Source: Bretschneidera sinensis (taxonomy: Eukaryota > Streptophyta > Magnoliopsida > Brassicales > Akaniaceae). Taken from it: a stretch of 64,000 bases of DNA. The notes beneath the pieces are model-generated. The model made no database searches. It saw only the letters and a program-made list of their open reading frames with translations, and was not told the origin of the DNA. Of this stretch, positions 41,383 through 52,354 are shown one piece after another. The position numbers and the translations under genes were made by a program. The stretch's first letter is position 1. Every line of letters begins with the position of its first letter. The stretch spans positions 40,404,620 through 40,468,619 of the forward strand of contig CM043700.1 in the NCBI GenBank assembly GCA_023935145.1. Direction: 5' to 3'.

Positions 41383-42664
41383 TGATAAGAGCCATATAAT
41401 GCATCTCAACGATATTCAATTGTTAGCATTTTATGATTCTTCTCGGTCTTTATTGCACTTTTATGTGTTGATAACTCTTAAGTAATATTATTGGACCACT
41501 AACTTATTCCAGTGCATTTTCAGGTATTTTGAGTCCAAGGAGAAGAAGAAGAAGCGATCGTTGTTTAAAAGCACCAAGATTTCATGCACGACGAAGCATC
41601 GAAGTGGCTAAGAGAGGCAAAACATGAAGAAAATCAGCAATCAGCTAGCACCGCGGTGCCCAAAAACTTCCTTGTTGTGAACAAACAACCAACACCGCGG
41701 TGCTCCTCAACCAACACTGCGATGCCTAGAAGCTCGCCCAGCCAAATCATACCCAACACCGCAGCGCCCATAAAGCAGCACCGCAGTGCGCACACAGGAT
41801 TATATCTCCGAGTTAGACTCTAATTAGGGTTTTAAACATTAAATAAAACCCAAGAACACCCTTGGACCCTTGTACTATAAATAAGCTACTTAAGGTTTAA
41901 GAGAAAGAGATCTTGGTTGTGGAGAAAAACCTAGAAAACTAAAGGCAGCAGCTCTCATCCATAAAGTGTTTAGCCATGAACACCATAGCTAACTAACTTC
42001 CAAGCAAGGCAAAGGGATGAATCCCTCTGTGTAGTTGTTCCTATCTTTCCTTACTTGATTCAGTTGTAATAAGAATTTATTGTCAAAACATTGCTATGAT
42101 TTACTTCTTTATCTAATTATAAGATCTTATCTATTCCGGTGATTGTATCTTTTTCCTTGATATAAATTTAGTCATGCTTCTCTTATGTCAAGATTATTTG
42201 GGTATGATTGAGTCCGGTAAATCTAGCCTTTAGGTTTGTCCATTACTGCAATATTGTCAATAAAGATATATTGTCGTTTCTTGATAAACCTGTATGATAG
42301 ATCATATGTGCATAAATCGAAGAAGTATTATAACAATCATATTAGAGTTTATGTATGTGCTTATCGAATGCTTTCTGGTTGCATATTTTGGATTTGAAAC
42401 TTGCAACTGGGATAAAAATAAATGAATCAAGCTAGGGATAGGGCAACGAACTTAGGGAGGATTCCCGGATCCTTGTTATCTTCATATTATACTTTACAAT
42501 CTATTTTACACAATTACTTCATTACCAAAAGTTCATATCTTGTCACGTAATTCTTTATCGTTTGTGTTATGGTTTACACCTTCTTTTGTAGTTAACTTGT
42601 TTCCCTGTGGAATCGACACCCCAAAGCCGTAGTATAACAATCGCATATGTTTTGGGTGTAATCA
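41383..42664 (+). repeat. 5' LTR of the gag-only element (1,282 bp)
   Basis: Begins TGATAAGAGCCATATAATGC and ends GTGTAATCA. A TATA box (TATAAATA, 41876-41883) marks the likely U3/R border. About 41646-41790 holds a run of palindromic GCACCGCGGTGC-type motifs. The partner LTR at 46106-47387 has the same length with scattered substitutions. Confidence 0.92.
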
Positions 42665-42669
42665 AATTT

Positions 42670-42687
42670 TGGCACCGTTGCCGGGGA
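42670..42687 (+). promoter_or_regulatory. Primer-binding site of the gag-only element
   Basis: TGGCACCGTTGCCGGGGA, starting 5 bp past the LTR. It differs by one base from the TGGCGCC... site used by many plant Athila-type elements, matching the 3' end of a plant tRNA (usually given as tRNA-Asp). Confidence 0.75.
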
Positions 42688-42847
42688 GACGCGCTTAAGT
42701 ACAAGGAAGATTGTCAACTTTGAGACAACATGGTAGAAGAATTGCAGATAATTTTTCTTTTCAGCAGTTTGTAAAGGCGGATAATTAGAGTTAGAATTAA
42801 ATTCTTTTCTAAATCCTTTATTTGACAACTCATCTAGTCCCGAAGAG

Positions 42848-44449
42848 ATGGGTGAACACGAAGATCAACCCCCTAGGACCCCTGAGGATTATCTCCACCT
42901 TACACGCATAGCCACAGCATCATGCATCATGTTTCCAGCCAATACTCACAATTTAGATTTTAAAACAGGGATGATACAATTACTCCCTACATTTCATGGC
43001 TTGGAAAGTGAAAACCCATATGTGCACATTAGAGAGTTTGAGGAAGTAGTTGCGACTTTTCATAGTCAAGATACAACTGCTGACATTGTGACACTTAAGT
43101 TTTTTCCTTTCGTTTTGAAGGATAGAGCTAAGAGTTGGCTATACTCACTGAGACCACAATTTATTGGGTCGTGGACTGAGATAACTCAATTTTTTTTTAA
43201 TAAATACTTTCCCCAACATAAGACCAATGCTTTAAAAAGAAAAATCTCTACCTTTGCACAAAAGGATAGTGAGACTTTATATCAATCTTAGGAGAGATTT
43301 AAGGAGTTATTGAGTATGTGCCCTCACCATGGGTATGAGTATTGGTGCTTAGTGAGCTATTTTTATGAGGGACTTACATATAGGGAGCGCCAATTTGTGG
43401 AGATGATGTGTAATGGTGAGTTTTTAGAAAAAGATCCTGATGAGGCCATAAAATACCTCAATGAGCTTGCTAAAAAAGCTCACACTTGGATTGGACCTAG
43501 TGCTACTGAAAGCACAAATAGGTCACGACCTATAGGGCATCCAAATGGTGGTGGAATTTACCATTTTAAGGAAGATGATAACCTTAAAGCTAAGGTCGAG
43601 ATGCTCACTAGGGAACTAGAGGTGCTAAAGACTAAAAGCTCAAAGCCAACACAAGTAGCTAATCATGCAGTGTCTTTGAAACCATGTTTTGTGTGTGGCG
43701 GGGTAGATCATCTCGCCCAAAATTGCCCCACATTTGCTGAGATGAGAGGGATGTGTGAGGAACAATGTAATGCCTTAGGCATTTACAAGAAGCCTTTGGC
43801 ACCCTTCTCTGATAACTATAATCCAGGATGGCAAAATCACCCCAATTTCAGCTGGAAGTCTAAAAACCAGCAGCTTGCACAACCCCCTGCACCATATCTT
43901 GAACCATATCATGCACCTGTATCTTCTAGGAGTTCTTTAGAAGACACTTTACATGCTTTTATTGAGGCACATGGTAAGACTAATCAAAGACTTGAATCTT
44001 TAATTACGCAGGTTGTTGAAGAAAATAAAGAGATAAAGAGCCAAGTGTCCAAGTTAATGAGCTACTTGAGTGTGACTGAGCGAGGTAAGTTCCCTTATCA
44101 AGCTCAGTCCACATCCCATGGTCAGCACCTAGCACAACAGAATTTGAAAGAGGTGAATGCCATTGAGACACTAAGTGGTAAGTTATTACACATCCCAACA
44201 ATGAAAAAATCAGAGGATGTGGACGAAAGCCACCAAGCATACATGATTGACTCATTCATGGAAAAGGTCCAGCACCTTAATCTATTGGAGTCCACTCTCA
44301 CCCATGGCTTCACAAGAATATATATCGAGCCAGAATTTGTAGATGTTACTGATGACATCCTTAAGGCCTCTCCAAAGCATACAAGCACTGAATTTGGCAG
44401 TGAAACAGTGGCTGGTGCATTCAACCTATGTTTGTCTAGGAAGAAATAA
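42848..44449 (+). pseudogene. gag of the gag-only element, one in-frame stop
   Basis: A single frame of 533 codons interrupted by one TAG at 43289-43291. Before it lies the Retrotrans_gag domain (FHGLESENPYVHIREFEEV, then LKFFPFVLKDRAKSWLYSL). After the stop come the domain's end (MCPHHGYEYWCLVSYFYEGL), a Lys/Glu helix and one CCHC zinc knuckle (CFVCGGVDHLAQNC, near 43687-43728). A long hydrophilic tail follows. Gag forms the particle that packages element RNA. The stop lies where related gag proteins have Trp, so a G-to-A change is likely. With a single break, decay is slight. Whether a truncated or read-through product is made is unknown. Confidence 0.82.
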
Positions 44450-46105
44450 AGGCGTTTGGCTGAATACGTAAAACTTAGCGCTCATGGGAGGCAACCCACA
44501 ACATATCCTTTTATTTTTTTATATTTCTTTTTCTTGTTTATTATTAGTATTTTTGTTATTTTCCAGTATTAACTTAGTATTTCTTTTTCAGGGACAAATA
44601 TACGAAGCAGTTCAAATGGTGGTGCACAATTTTCAGCTTCTGTGCACTTATGACTATAAAGGGAGTTTCCTTTTCTCTTTCTTTTACATTGAGGTCAATA
44701 CAATTTTTAAGTTGGGGGTGGAGGAAACGCATCTCTTTGTTTCCATATTCTTTATTTCCATACATTTTTTTTTTCCGTTGAACTGCTTGGTGTTGTTCTC
44801 CTTTTTTGTTTGTTTTAGTGTGCTTTGTGTTAGCCTTAGAGTTAATTCACATGTCAATGATATGAGCTTAATTGAGATAGCAGATAGCATTTAGAAGAAG
44901 TTAAATTTTTCTTCGGTTTGAAATTAATTTAAGTATCAATCTTCATTTGGTTTGAGACTCTAGTTTGTGGTAAGATTGTATGATTAGTCTTAAACATTTA
45001 GAGAAGTTTTATGTGTGATTATTTTGTGAATATTTTTACGGGTCTCGACAAACTTTAGAACTTACTTGATAACCACTTGAGACGAATTCCTAGAATGCAC
45101 ATTACTTAGGATATGATATAAGCCATTTTTTGGACCGTTTGAGCCTGTCAAACCTATTATTGCTATATTTACCACAAGTCACCTATTTGAGACCTTTTTC
45201 TTGAAAAAGAATTTGAGCCTTATTTATTTCAATAGCCCATTTACTCACCTTTATGAGCCTAAGAAAATATTTTATCCTTACCTTTCTCTTAAAAGAACTT
45301 AGCTATACACATTTGTTGAGGAGCACTTAAAAGGAGTAAGGATGGAAATATTAGAAAGTATCACTACCATAACCCAAGTACATTAAAGGAGATAAGTTGG
45401 GGGTTATGGAAAAGAAAAGAAAAAGAATGGAAAAATAGGTGAATAGTCTTATGCCAAAAGAAAAGAAAAGTAAATTATGGAAAAGAAGATAAGAAAAGAA
45501 AGAAAAAGTAATGACTTGAGAAGAATGCTCGAAAAAAAATGGTTGAAAAAGTTGGGAGTCGAAGAAAGGTTATCTAGTGCTTAAAAGTAGTTGTATTTAA
45601 AGCTAAGAGATTGAGTTCTTTTACTTTTGAATCCTTTCCGTTCTTTCTTAAACTCTACCTTAGCCTAACGTTACAAGCTTATTAAAGACCTATTGATCCA
45701 ATGTAATGTGATTTTTCTACAATAGTGGAGAGTGATTTGAAAAATAAGCCTATATAGCTTGCTTATGTGATTGATGTCACACAATTTATTATGTTTTTAG
45801 AGGCCAAGACTTGTATTCATAAATGTTATGCATAAAATCATCCGGGTGTACGGATTAATAGATTGTGGTAAGATGGATGTTAAGAGTCAATATCGATTTC
45901 AAGATTGATATTTGGATTACTTTCAAACTTAGGTGAATTTAAACAATTTTATGTGCTGTGTGTTATACAAAATTTTTGAGACAAAATGTGGATTACTCTT
46001 GGTTAACACTGATATTGCTTTACTTTACTGCGATTCCCACCATGGAATTCATCTCTTATTTCTGCTTGAATTGCTAGGGACTAGCAATAAGCTAGTTGGG
46101 GCTTA
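44450..46105 (+). other. Non-coding internal region of the gag-only element
   Basis: No pol domains. It contains a purine-rich stretch of AAGAAAAG-type repeats (about 45410-45540), an ORF of 136 codons at 44484-44894 that is only hydrophobic low-complexity sequence, and two TTGGGGGT motifs (44714 and 45397). Just before the 3' LTR the sequence AGTTGGGGCTTA is a weak polypurine tract. Confidence 0.65.
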
Positions 46106-47387
46106 TGATAAGTGCCATAAAATGCATCTCAACGATGTTCAATTGTTAGCATTTTATGATTCTTCTCGGTCTTTATTGCATTTTTATGTGTTGATAACTC
46201 TTAAGTAATATTATTGGACCACTGACTTATTCTAGTGCATTTTCAGGTATTTTGAGTCCAAAGAGAAGAAGAAGTGATCGTTGTTTAAAAGCACCAAGAT
46301 TTCATGCATGACGAAGCATCGAAGTGGCTGCGGAGAGGCAAAACATGAAGAAAATCAGCAATCAGCCAGCATCGCGGTGCCCAGAAACTTTCTTGTTGTG
46401 AGCAAACAACCAGCACCGCGTGCTCCTCAATCAGCACCGCGGTGCCCAGAAGCTCACCCAGCTAAATCATACCCAGCACCGCAATGCCCATAAAGCAGCA
46501 CCGCAGTGCGTACATGGGATTGTATCTCCAAGTTAGACTCTAATTAGGGTTTTAAACATTAGATTAAACCCAAGAACACCCTTGGACCTTTGTACTATAA
46601 ATAGGCCACTTAGGGTTTAAGAGAAGGAGATCTTGGTTGTGGAGAAAAACCTAGAAAACTAAAGGTAGCAACTCTCATCCATAAAAGTGTTTAGCCATGA
46701 ACACTATGGCTAACTAACTTCTAAGCAAGGCGAAAGGATGAATCCCTAGGTGTAGTTGTTCCTATCTTTCCTTATTTGATTCAGTTGTAATAAGAATTTA
46801 TTGTCAAAACATTGCTATGATTTACTTCTTTATCTAATTATAAGATCTTATCTATTCCGGTGATTATATCTTTTTCCTTGATATAAATTTAGTCATGATT
46901 CTCTTATGTCAAGATTGTTTGGGTATAATTGAGTCTGGTAAATCTAGCCTTTAGGTTTGTCCATTACTGCAATATTGTCAATAATGACATATTGTCATTT
47001 CTTGATAAACCTATATGATAGATCATATGTGTATAAATCTAAGAAGTATTTCATAACAATCATATTAGGGTTTATGTATGTGCTCATCGAATACTTGTCG
47101 GTTGCATGTTTGGGATGTGAAATTTGCAACTGAGATAAAAATAAATGAATCAAGTTAGGGATAAGGCAACGAACTTAGGGAGGATTCCCAGATCCTTGTT
47201 ATCTTCATATTATACGTTACAATCTATTTTACACAATTACTTCATTACCAAAAGTTCATATCTTCTCACGTAAATCTTTATCGTTTATGTTATGGTTTAC
47301 ACCTTCTTTTATAGTTAACTTATTTTCCTGTGGAATCGACACCCCAAAGCCATGCTGCAACAACCGCGTATATTTTAGGCGTAATCA
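46106..47387 (+). repeat. 3' LTR of the gag-only element (1,282 bp)
   Basis: Same length and ends as 41383-42664. Its TATA box is at 46596-46603, and the palindromic motif cluster is at about 46367-46510. It ends in GTAATCA at 47387, followed by the second GCTCC. Confidence 0.92.
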
Positions 47388-47392
47388 GCTCC

Positions 47393-49194
47393 CGCTATCA
47401 ATCAAAACGTGTCATACTTCATGATTGCTCAGTAGGAGGGAGACCACTACTGCGTCATCGTGGGGGATCTGTACATCATCCAAGTCATCTTCCGTGAAGG
47501 AGATCACTACCTCTAACTTTTTCGTTTGTGAGGTCCGTTAACGGAGGCCATGGTCTTGGTGTACACCTAGCTGCTTTGCCCCGAGCTTCCGCCGGCGGCA
47601 GGGCCTCCACATATTGTCTTAATGATCCGGGTGGTGGTGGTAGCCACTTCTTGGTTCTTTTGTTTTGGCGTTTCCCGGTCAGTCCTGGGGTATTGATGAG
47701 GGTCTCGTGGCTCTCATTCTTAGAGGTGAGGACGGCTGGGGTCCTTCATTGACTGGGCGGGCGCTTCCTTCCTCTGAGGCCTAGTAAATTCCATTAAATT
47801 CCCCCGGCTAACAAGGGCTTCAATTTGTTCCTTCAAAGCATGGCATTCTTAAGGTATCATGGTCGTAATTCTTGTGGAAACAGCACCATTGCCTCTGATC
47901 CCCTCCAAGGTGTGGCATTCTGGACAGCTATTAGAGGACTGACTTGTCTTGAAGCTGCATAAGGACATTTGTCCTGGATGCGTTGAGAGGGTGAAACTGT
48001 CGAACCGGGGATGGAGCTTGTACCTGTTGTCTTGGTGGGGGTCTTTTAGCTGCATCTCTCTGTGGATTGACGTCATTTCTCTTCTTATCTGTTTCTCCTT
48101 CTCTTTCCCTTCTGAATGCTTGGTCATCCTCTGCCAGTATGTACTTCTCTGCCTGGGCTAAGATCTCGTTCATATCCTTGGGTAGGTGCCTGGTGAGCTT
48201 GGAGCTGAAGATCCTGGAACTCAGCCCATTTTTGAACGCCATCATCTGAACATTTGGGTCGAGGTCGGGGATTTCCTAGGTGACCGTGTTGAACCTGGAT
48301 ATGTAGGCTCGAAGCTTTTCTCCGCGGTATTAAATAATGTTGAACAAGCTTTCCAAGGTCTTCTTTGGTCCTTTGCTACTGAGGAAGTGTAAGGCAAAGA
48401 AATAACTGAGTTCTCTGAAATTGCTGATGCTCCTTGGCCTCAGACGCGAATACCAAGTGCCCGCAGCTTTCTCGAGGGTCAAGGGGAAGGCTCAGCATAT
48501 GATAAGGTCGAAATTTCGATGTAACATCATGGTCATTTTGTAGTGCTGCAAATGGTCCAAGGGGTCTCCTAAACCATCGTACATTCTGACATGCAGCATT
48601 CTGAAGTGGAGGGGGAACGGGGGTCTCGAGGACAACTTCTGTAAATGGGGTATCTTGGATACTAAGCTCGTCCAAGATACTGAGGTTTTTGTGTTTTAGG
48701 GCCAAGTCTATTTTCTCTTCTATTTCCTCGAACTGTCTGTGTAAGTTGAAGTTGTTTTTCGAAGATGAGCTCTCCTTGGACCGGCAGCAAAGCAGTGATG
48801 GCTCGGTAGGAGGCTGGTTGTAGGTAGGATCATCCCTGTCAGATGATTTTGCTTGCTCCGGAGCTTAGTGGGCAGAAAAGGAAGGTTGTTGGTCTGCGCC
48901 TCGGACTTGAGCTGCCAGGTCGGCTATCATCCGGGAGAGCTCTTGGAAATGAGCTTGAGTTACAGGAGCATGAGGATACGCAGCCGTTTCCTCGCAATTA
49001 GGAGAGTTGGTTCCGGAGAGATGAAGGCGCTACTCTCTGATGGGAGGCCTCCTGCTTGACCCAGGGGTTGCATGCTCAGGGATTATAGGGAACCTTGGTC
49101 CAGATTGTTGGCTGCGGGTGCTCCCCCAGATAAGAGCAGAGCGTGCTGTTTGGGTTTCCTTGTTGGTCCTCCTAGTACTGCTTCTTGGTGGCAT
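47393..49194 (-). pseudogene. gag and start of protease of Tat element 1
   Basis: Minus-strand gag begins MPPRSSTRRTNKETQ at 49194 and continues in several broken frames (for example 48376-48705 and 47931-48245, with LPKDMNEILAQAEKYILAED). Near 47400-47530 it reaches the protease start (EVVISFTEDDLDD, then VLIDSG). The catalytic motif is cut at the TSD by the gag-only element. Stops and frame changes show that it was already decayed, or decayed since. Confidence 0.82.
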
Positions 49195-49250
49195 CACAAC
49201 AGATGAGTTCTTTTGTATTTCTTCGCTTTTGTTATAGCGAGAGATTGTGG

Positions 49251-49270
49251 TTTCCCACAGACGACGCCAA
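49251..49270 (-). promoter_or_regulatory. Primer-binding site of Tat element 1
   Basis: On the minus strand TTGGCGTCGTCTGTGGGAAA, two bases past the 5' LTR. Tat element 2 has the same site with two changes (55636-55655), so the two are close relatives. Confidence 0.8.
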
Positions 49271-49272
49271 TC

Positions 49273-49829
49273 TGTTGATGCCAAAATTTCACTATTGCTG
49301 ATGTGACCTGGGTGCTGACTTGGCCTGGGTGCTGATGTGGCCTGAATTACTAAAGTGGTTATACACAAACAACAGCGGTGAACTAAGAACCCTCGAAAGG
49401 AGGGGATGGGGAGACCTTCGAGGGCGCTCCGATGCTTAAGTTAGAACGGGAACTTAAAGTGGGCCGAGGTCGAGTGCTTAAACTTAAAGCAGTGTGGGTG
49501 CAAATAGTTTAGTGTGAATTCCAAATCGAGTCCCCTCCGAATTCCATACTTTGGTTTATTTATAGTCTTCTAAATGGGCATCGCCCATGTCTCGTTAGAG
49601 TTAAGGCATTAATTGCATGATCAGGGGATGGCGTGTGTCAAGGTGATGTGTGGCAGGGTGGCGTGTTGTAGGGCGACTACAGTGCGGCGTGTTGTAGGGT
49701 GGCTGCAGGGTAGCGTGTCATAAGGTGGCTACAGGGCGGCATGTTGTAGGGTGGCATGTTGTAGAAGGAGCCTATACGTAGGTTTATTGGGCCATTCTTT
49801 ATTGGGCCGGAGTGTTATGGGCTATATCA
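49273..49829 (-). repeat. 5' LTR of Tat element 1 (557 bp)
   Basis: On the minus strand starts TGATATAGCCCATAACACTC and ends GGCATCAACA. TATA box (TATAAATA) at 49557-49564. A short internal tandem array of GTGTTGTAGGGTGGCTGCAG-like units (about 49660-49760) makes it longer than the 3' LTR. Confidence 0.92.
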
Positions 49830-50552
49830 GCATCCATAAAAACACTTACCAACTCCTCCATCTCCTCCTTCACCGCTTTATCAACTGCTAGTTTCTTCCC
49901 CTCGCAAGCAACCCAGTCCTCTGCAACTCTCCCCACAAACTTTGCCTGAACCTTCCTTGTCCTGCCCACTAATACAGGAACCATCAGCCTCAACCCGCAC
50001 TCAATTTTCTCGACCCAGGCCATTAAGTTCGTCGACGGATTCTTCCAAGCCAAAACGATCTGCCATGGCTTGTCAAGAAGCTCACAACCTTCACCAATCT
50101 GATCAAGATCCAGATGAAGAAGTGGCGACTTGTCAAAAAGCTCACGACTCTCACTAATCTGATCAAGACTCAAATGAAGGAATTCATCGTTTTTGATATC
50201 TTCTTCGCTGTTATCTCGATCTAGAAGCAATCTGAGGAGGTTTGTGAAGAGGTAAGGGTGGAGATCACCGAGGAAGAGGAAGGGTATCTCAATGGAATTG
50301 CGCCACGAAGGGAAGAGAAGGTAAGGAATGGTGTCGATGGAGGTGGCAAGATCGAGGGAGTCGTAGTAGGAGAGAAAGTGTTGTAGGGGAAGATCAACGC
50401 AGGAGGAGAGCATAGTAGGGGAGGAAGCGGAGAGGGATTGGTGTAGAAGAGGGAGGAATGTGTTCTTGAGAGTGTCGAACCAGTCTGTGTAGTAGTCCTT
50501 GAAAGGGCACGTGGGTTTTTTTGCGAGAGAAGAGCGAGAAGGGCCTTAGCAT
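49830..50552 (-). pseudogene. INP1-like: 5' coding part of a split DOG1-domain gene, INAPERTURATE POLLEN1-like
   Basis: Minus-strand frame from ATG 50550-50552 (MLRPFSLFSRKK) into DYYTDWFDTLKNTFLPLLHQ, SWRNSIEIPFLFLGDLHPYL and PWQIVLAWKNPSTNLMAWVE. It then runs to VKEEMEELVSVFMDA at the insertion site. The pattern is a DOG1 domain; the best fit I know is INP1, which in Arabidopsis is needed for pollen aperture formation. Two lesions: the Tat element cuts the coding sequence before the last 60 codons, and an A7 run (T7 on plus, 50516-50522) puts the start codon out of frame with the rest, where six would keep it. The full gene would be about 300 aa and intronless. The family is fairly sure; INP1 itself is from memory. 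Confidence 0.72.
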
Positions 50553-51334
50553 CTTTAGAGAAACACGATGAGATCTGAATGAATCTTTAGCGAGATGAAG
50601 ATTCTTGGTGGTGGGTTTTTTCTTGGTTTGTCTATGCAAAGATAAGAAATAGGGTTTTTGGAGGGAAAAGGGAGGATTTTTGTGTTGTTTTTCTTGCCTT
50701 CTGTGGGTTTTGCGGAGTTGATGATATGGGCTCGGTTTCTGGCAAGAGTCTGCTTGGATTTGTGATTATATACTGCTATTGCTGTCCAAGGAGGATAAAG
50801 TATTAAGAGAGAAAAACTTTCTACTACTCCATATTTTTTATCCAATAATAGGGAGGTCTTTGTAAGGTCACACATGGTCCCTCAACCCTCTGCTAACGAA
50901 TGAGCCTTTTGACTAATAGGCCTCACATTCAAAGGTTTATAAACTTAAACAAGATATGGACCTACTAAAGAGCAATCTTTAAAACTGTTGGATTGAAGAT
51001 GCTAGAACAAAAGAACTTACTTTAAATTCCTACTACCAAAACTTGGACTCTTTATTATGAGCTTCAACTATAAAAAATTGTAAGAAAACTCCCTCGGCTC
51101 TCAATTAACAAACAACTAAAAGTTAATATTATTCTTAAATTTATTTGAATAAAACGAAATAAAATTCTTTGATCTTTTCAATTTTTTCTCTTTCCACCAT
51201 TTCAATAGGACATAAGTGGATCGAACCAAACTTACATTTAGCTCACGGTGTGTGGGGCATGTGTCAATGTCTACAACGTAGATAGGCTATGGGTTTTGAA
51301 GTGAAGGTTGATCAATGGACAAGAGTAATTTCAT
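50553..51334. other. 5' flank of the DOG1-domain gene and left border of unit 2
   Basis: Contains the likely promoter of the split gene (read on minus). ORFs here lack known domains. Similarity to unit 1 starts at about 51335. Confidence 0.5.
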
Positions 51335-51366
51335 GTGGTCTGCTAACCTGGTAAAGTTGATTAAAA

Positions 51367-51500
51367 GTGGGTGTCAATTAGCTTAATTGGTTGAGTCACT
51401 TGTCATTGTATGATAGACTATGGATCAAACCCCACTCACTCCAAAGATACTAGGAAAAAGGGATGAGAGAAGAGTTGCCTCCCGTGCAGCCCAATTAAAA
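51367..51500 (+). mobile_element. tRNA-derived SINE, copy in unit 2
   Basis: Same element as 7960-8098. A box TTAGCTTAATTGG; B box GGATCAAACCCC is closer to consensus than in unit 1. Left direct repeat AAAGTTGATTAAAA at 51353-51366; the right one is eroded. Confidence 0.58.
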
Positions 51501-51658
51501 AAAATTAATTAAAAAATCAAATGGAGGGCCACATTAAATCAATTTATATAATTGGGGGTATTAGCTATACAACGAGAGGTGATCCTCTCTCATGTCTTAT
51601 TCCTCAATCCCTAGTGTGAGGGAAATTGGATCATATGTCTTGAGCAACAAGTTATTTT

Positions 51659-51993
51659 TGTTAGAGTTGATGAATACTTCAACGGGTCAAGATCTGTAGA
51701 ACCCCCGAAACTTTTAAACCATGTACATGAAATGGGTTCTGATTTTTTACTTGGTGGTTTGGGATTGAGTCCATGAATAGCAGTGGTTTTGCAGCAGGAT
51801 GAAACCCTAATTAGAGCGTCTTAAGTTTCTTATAAATACTCTCTATGTACTGAGTGCATATTGTAACGAGAGATTTGTGAGGTTAATAATAGTGAAAACT
51901 TTTAGCAGCACATAGCCCTATTCTGGAGTGAACCTGGTAAATCTTGTCTTGTTTTCTTCCTGTTTATAATTCGTGTGATTCTCGAATCCTTCA
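51659..51993 (+). mobile_element. Solo LTR, Copia-like, TSD ATTTT/ACTTT
   Basis: A 335-bp segment starting TGTTAGAG and ending CCTTCA. Flanking 5-mers are ATTTT (51654-51658) and ACTTT (51994-51998), one mismatch. Unit 1 has a single uninterrupted site (GTTACTTTACT, about 8381), so the insertion happened after the duplication. Related to 24694-25042. Confidence 0.85.
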
Positions 51994-52354
51994 ACTTTAC
52001 TGACTAAACTAAATTAGCAACAACAACAGATTTCCATTATGAAGCAAATTGAGTAGGATCAGTTAGCATTTTGCATTGATAAATACTAGTTATGTAAAAG
52101 TTATCATATGGTGAGCAATTTGAATTATTAAATCTCCAAGATTGCCCCTCATGTATCATTTGATCATCAAATTTAGGCAAAATTTAGAGAAAATAAAATT
52201 CACCCATGTACCTCAACAAGATTACTATATTCTATGGTTCTGAATCACATTTTATCAATGCAGTAATTAATCGAAAACACCCAAATGCTTTCAATACGAA
52301 ATTTCATTCAATCTAATTACTGTCAAATATTCAAAGAAGAGAGAAGATTCTGAC

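Larger units (their letters stand above)
41383..47387 (+). mobile_element. Non-autonomous LTR retrotransposon with gag only (TR-GAG type)
   Basis: A 6,005-bp plus-strand element with two 1,282-bp LTRs (41383-42664 and 46106-47387), both TG...CA, and a perfect 5-bp TSD. A primer-binding site follows the 5' LTR. The only coding region is gag (42848-44449); no protease, reverse transcriptase, RNase H or integrase is present in the remaining 1.65 kb. Such gag-bearing, pol-less elements depend on enzymes from relatives. The gag and PBS resemble the Athila/Tat group. It sits within the protease of Tat element 1, so it inserted later. Confidence 0.9.
32556..49829 (-). mobile_element. Tat-type Ty3/gypsy LTR retrotransposon, element 1, carrying a nested element
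   Basis: A minus-strand element of 17,274 bp, or about 11.3 kb without the nested 6.0-kb insertion. Reading along the minus strand: 5' LTR (49273-49829), primer-binding site, gag, protease, reverse transcriptase, RNase H, second archaeal-type RNase H, integrase, then a plus-strand antisense ORF, a palindromic minisatellite, polypurine tract and 3' LTR (32556-33069). Order PR-RT-RH-aRH-IN with an antisense ORF carrying a 'putative gypsy type transposon' domain is typical of the Tat lineage. Gag and pol carry several stops and frameshifts, so the copy cannot move alone. The element interrupts a host coding exon. Confidence 0.93.

Noticed and set aside
44484..44894. 136-codon ORF after gag in the gag-only element
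   Set aside because: Hydrophobic low-complexity translation of T-rich DNA; not an envelope or pol domain that I can recognise.
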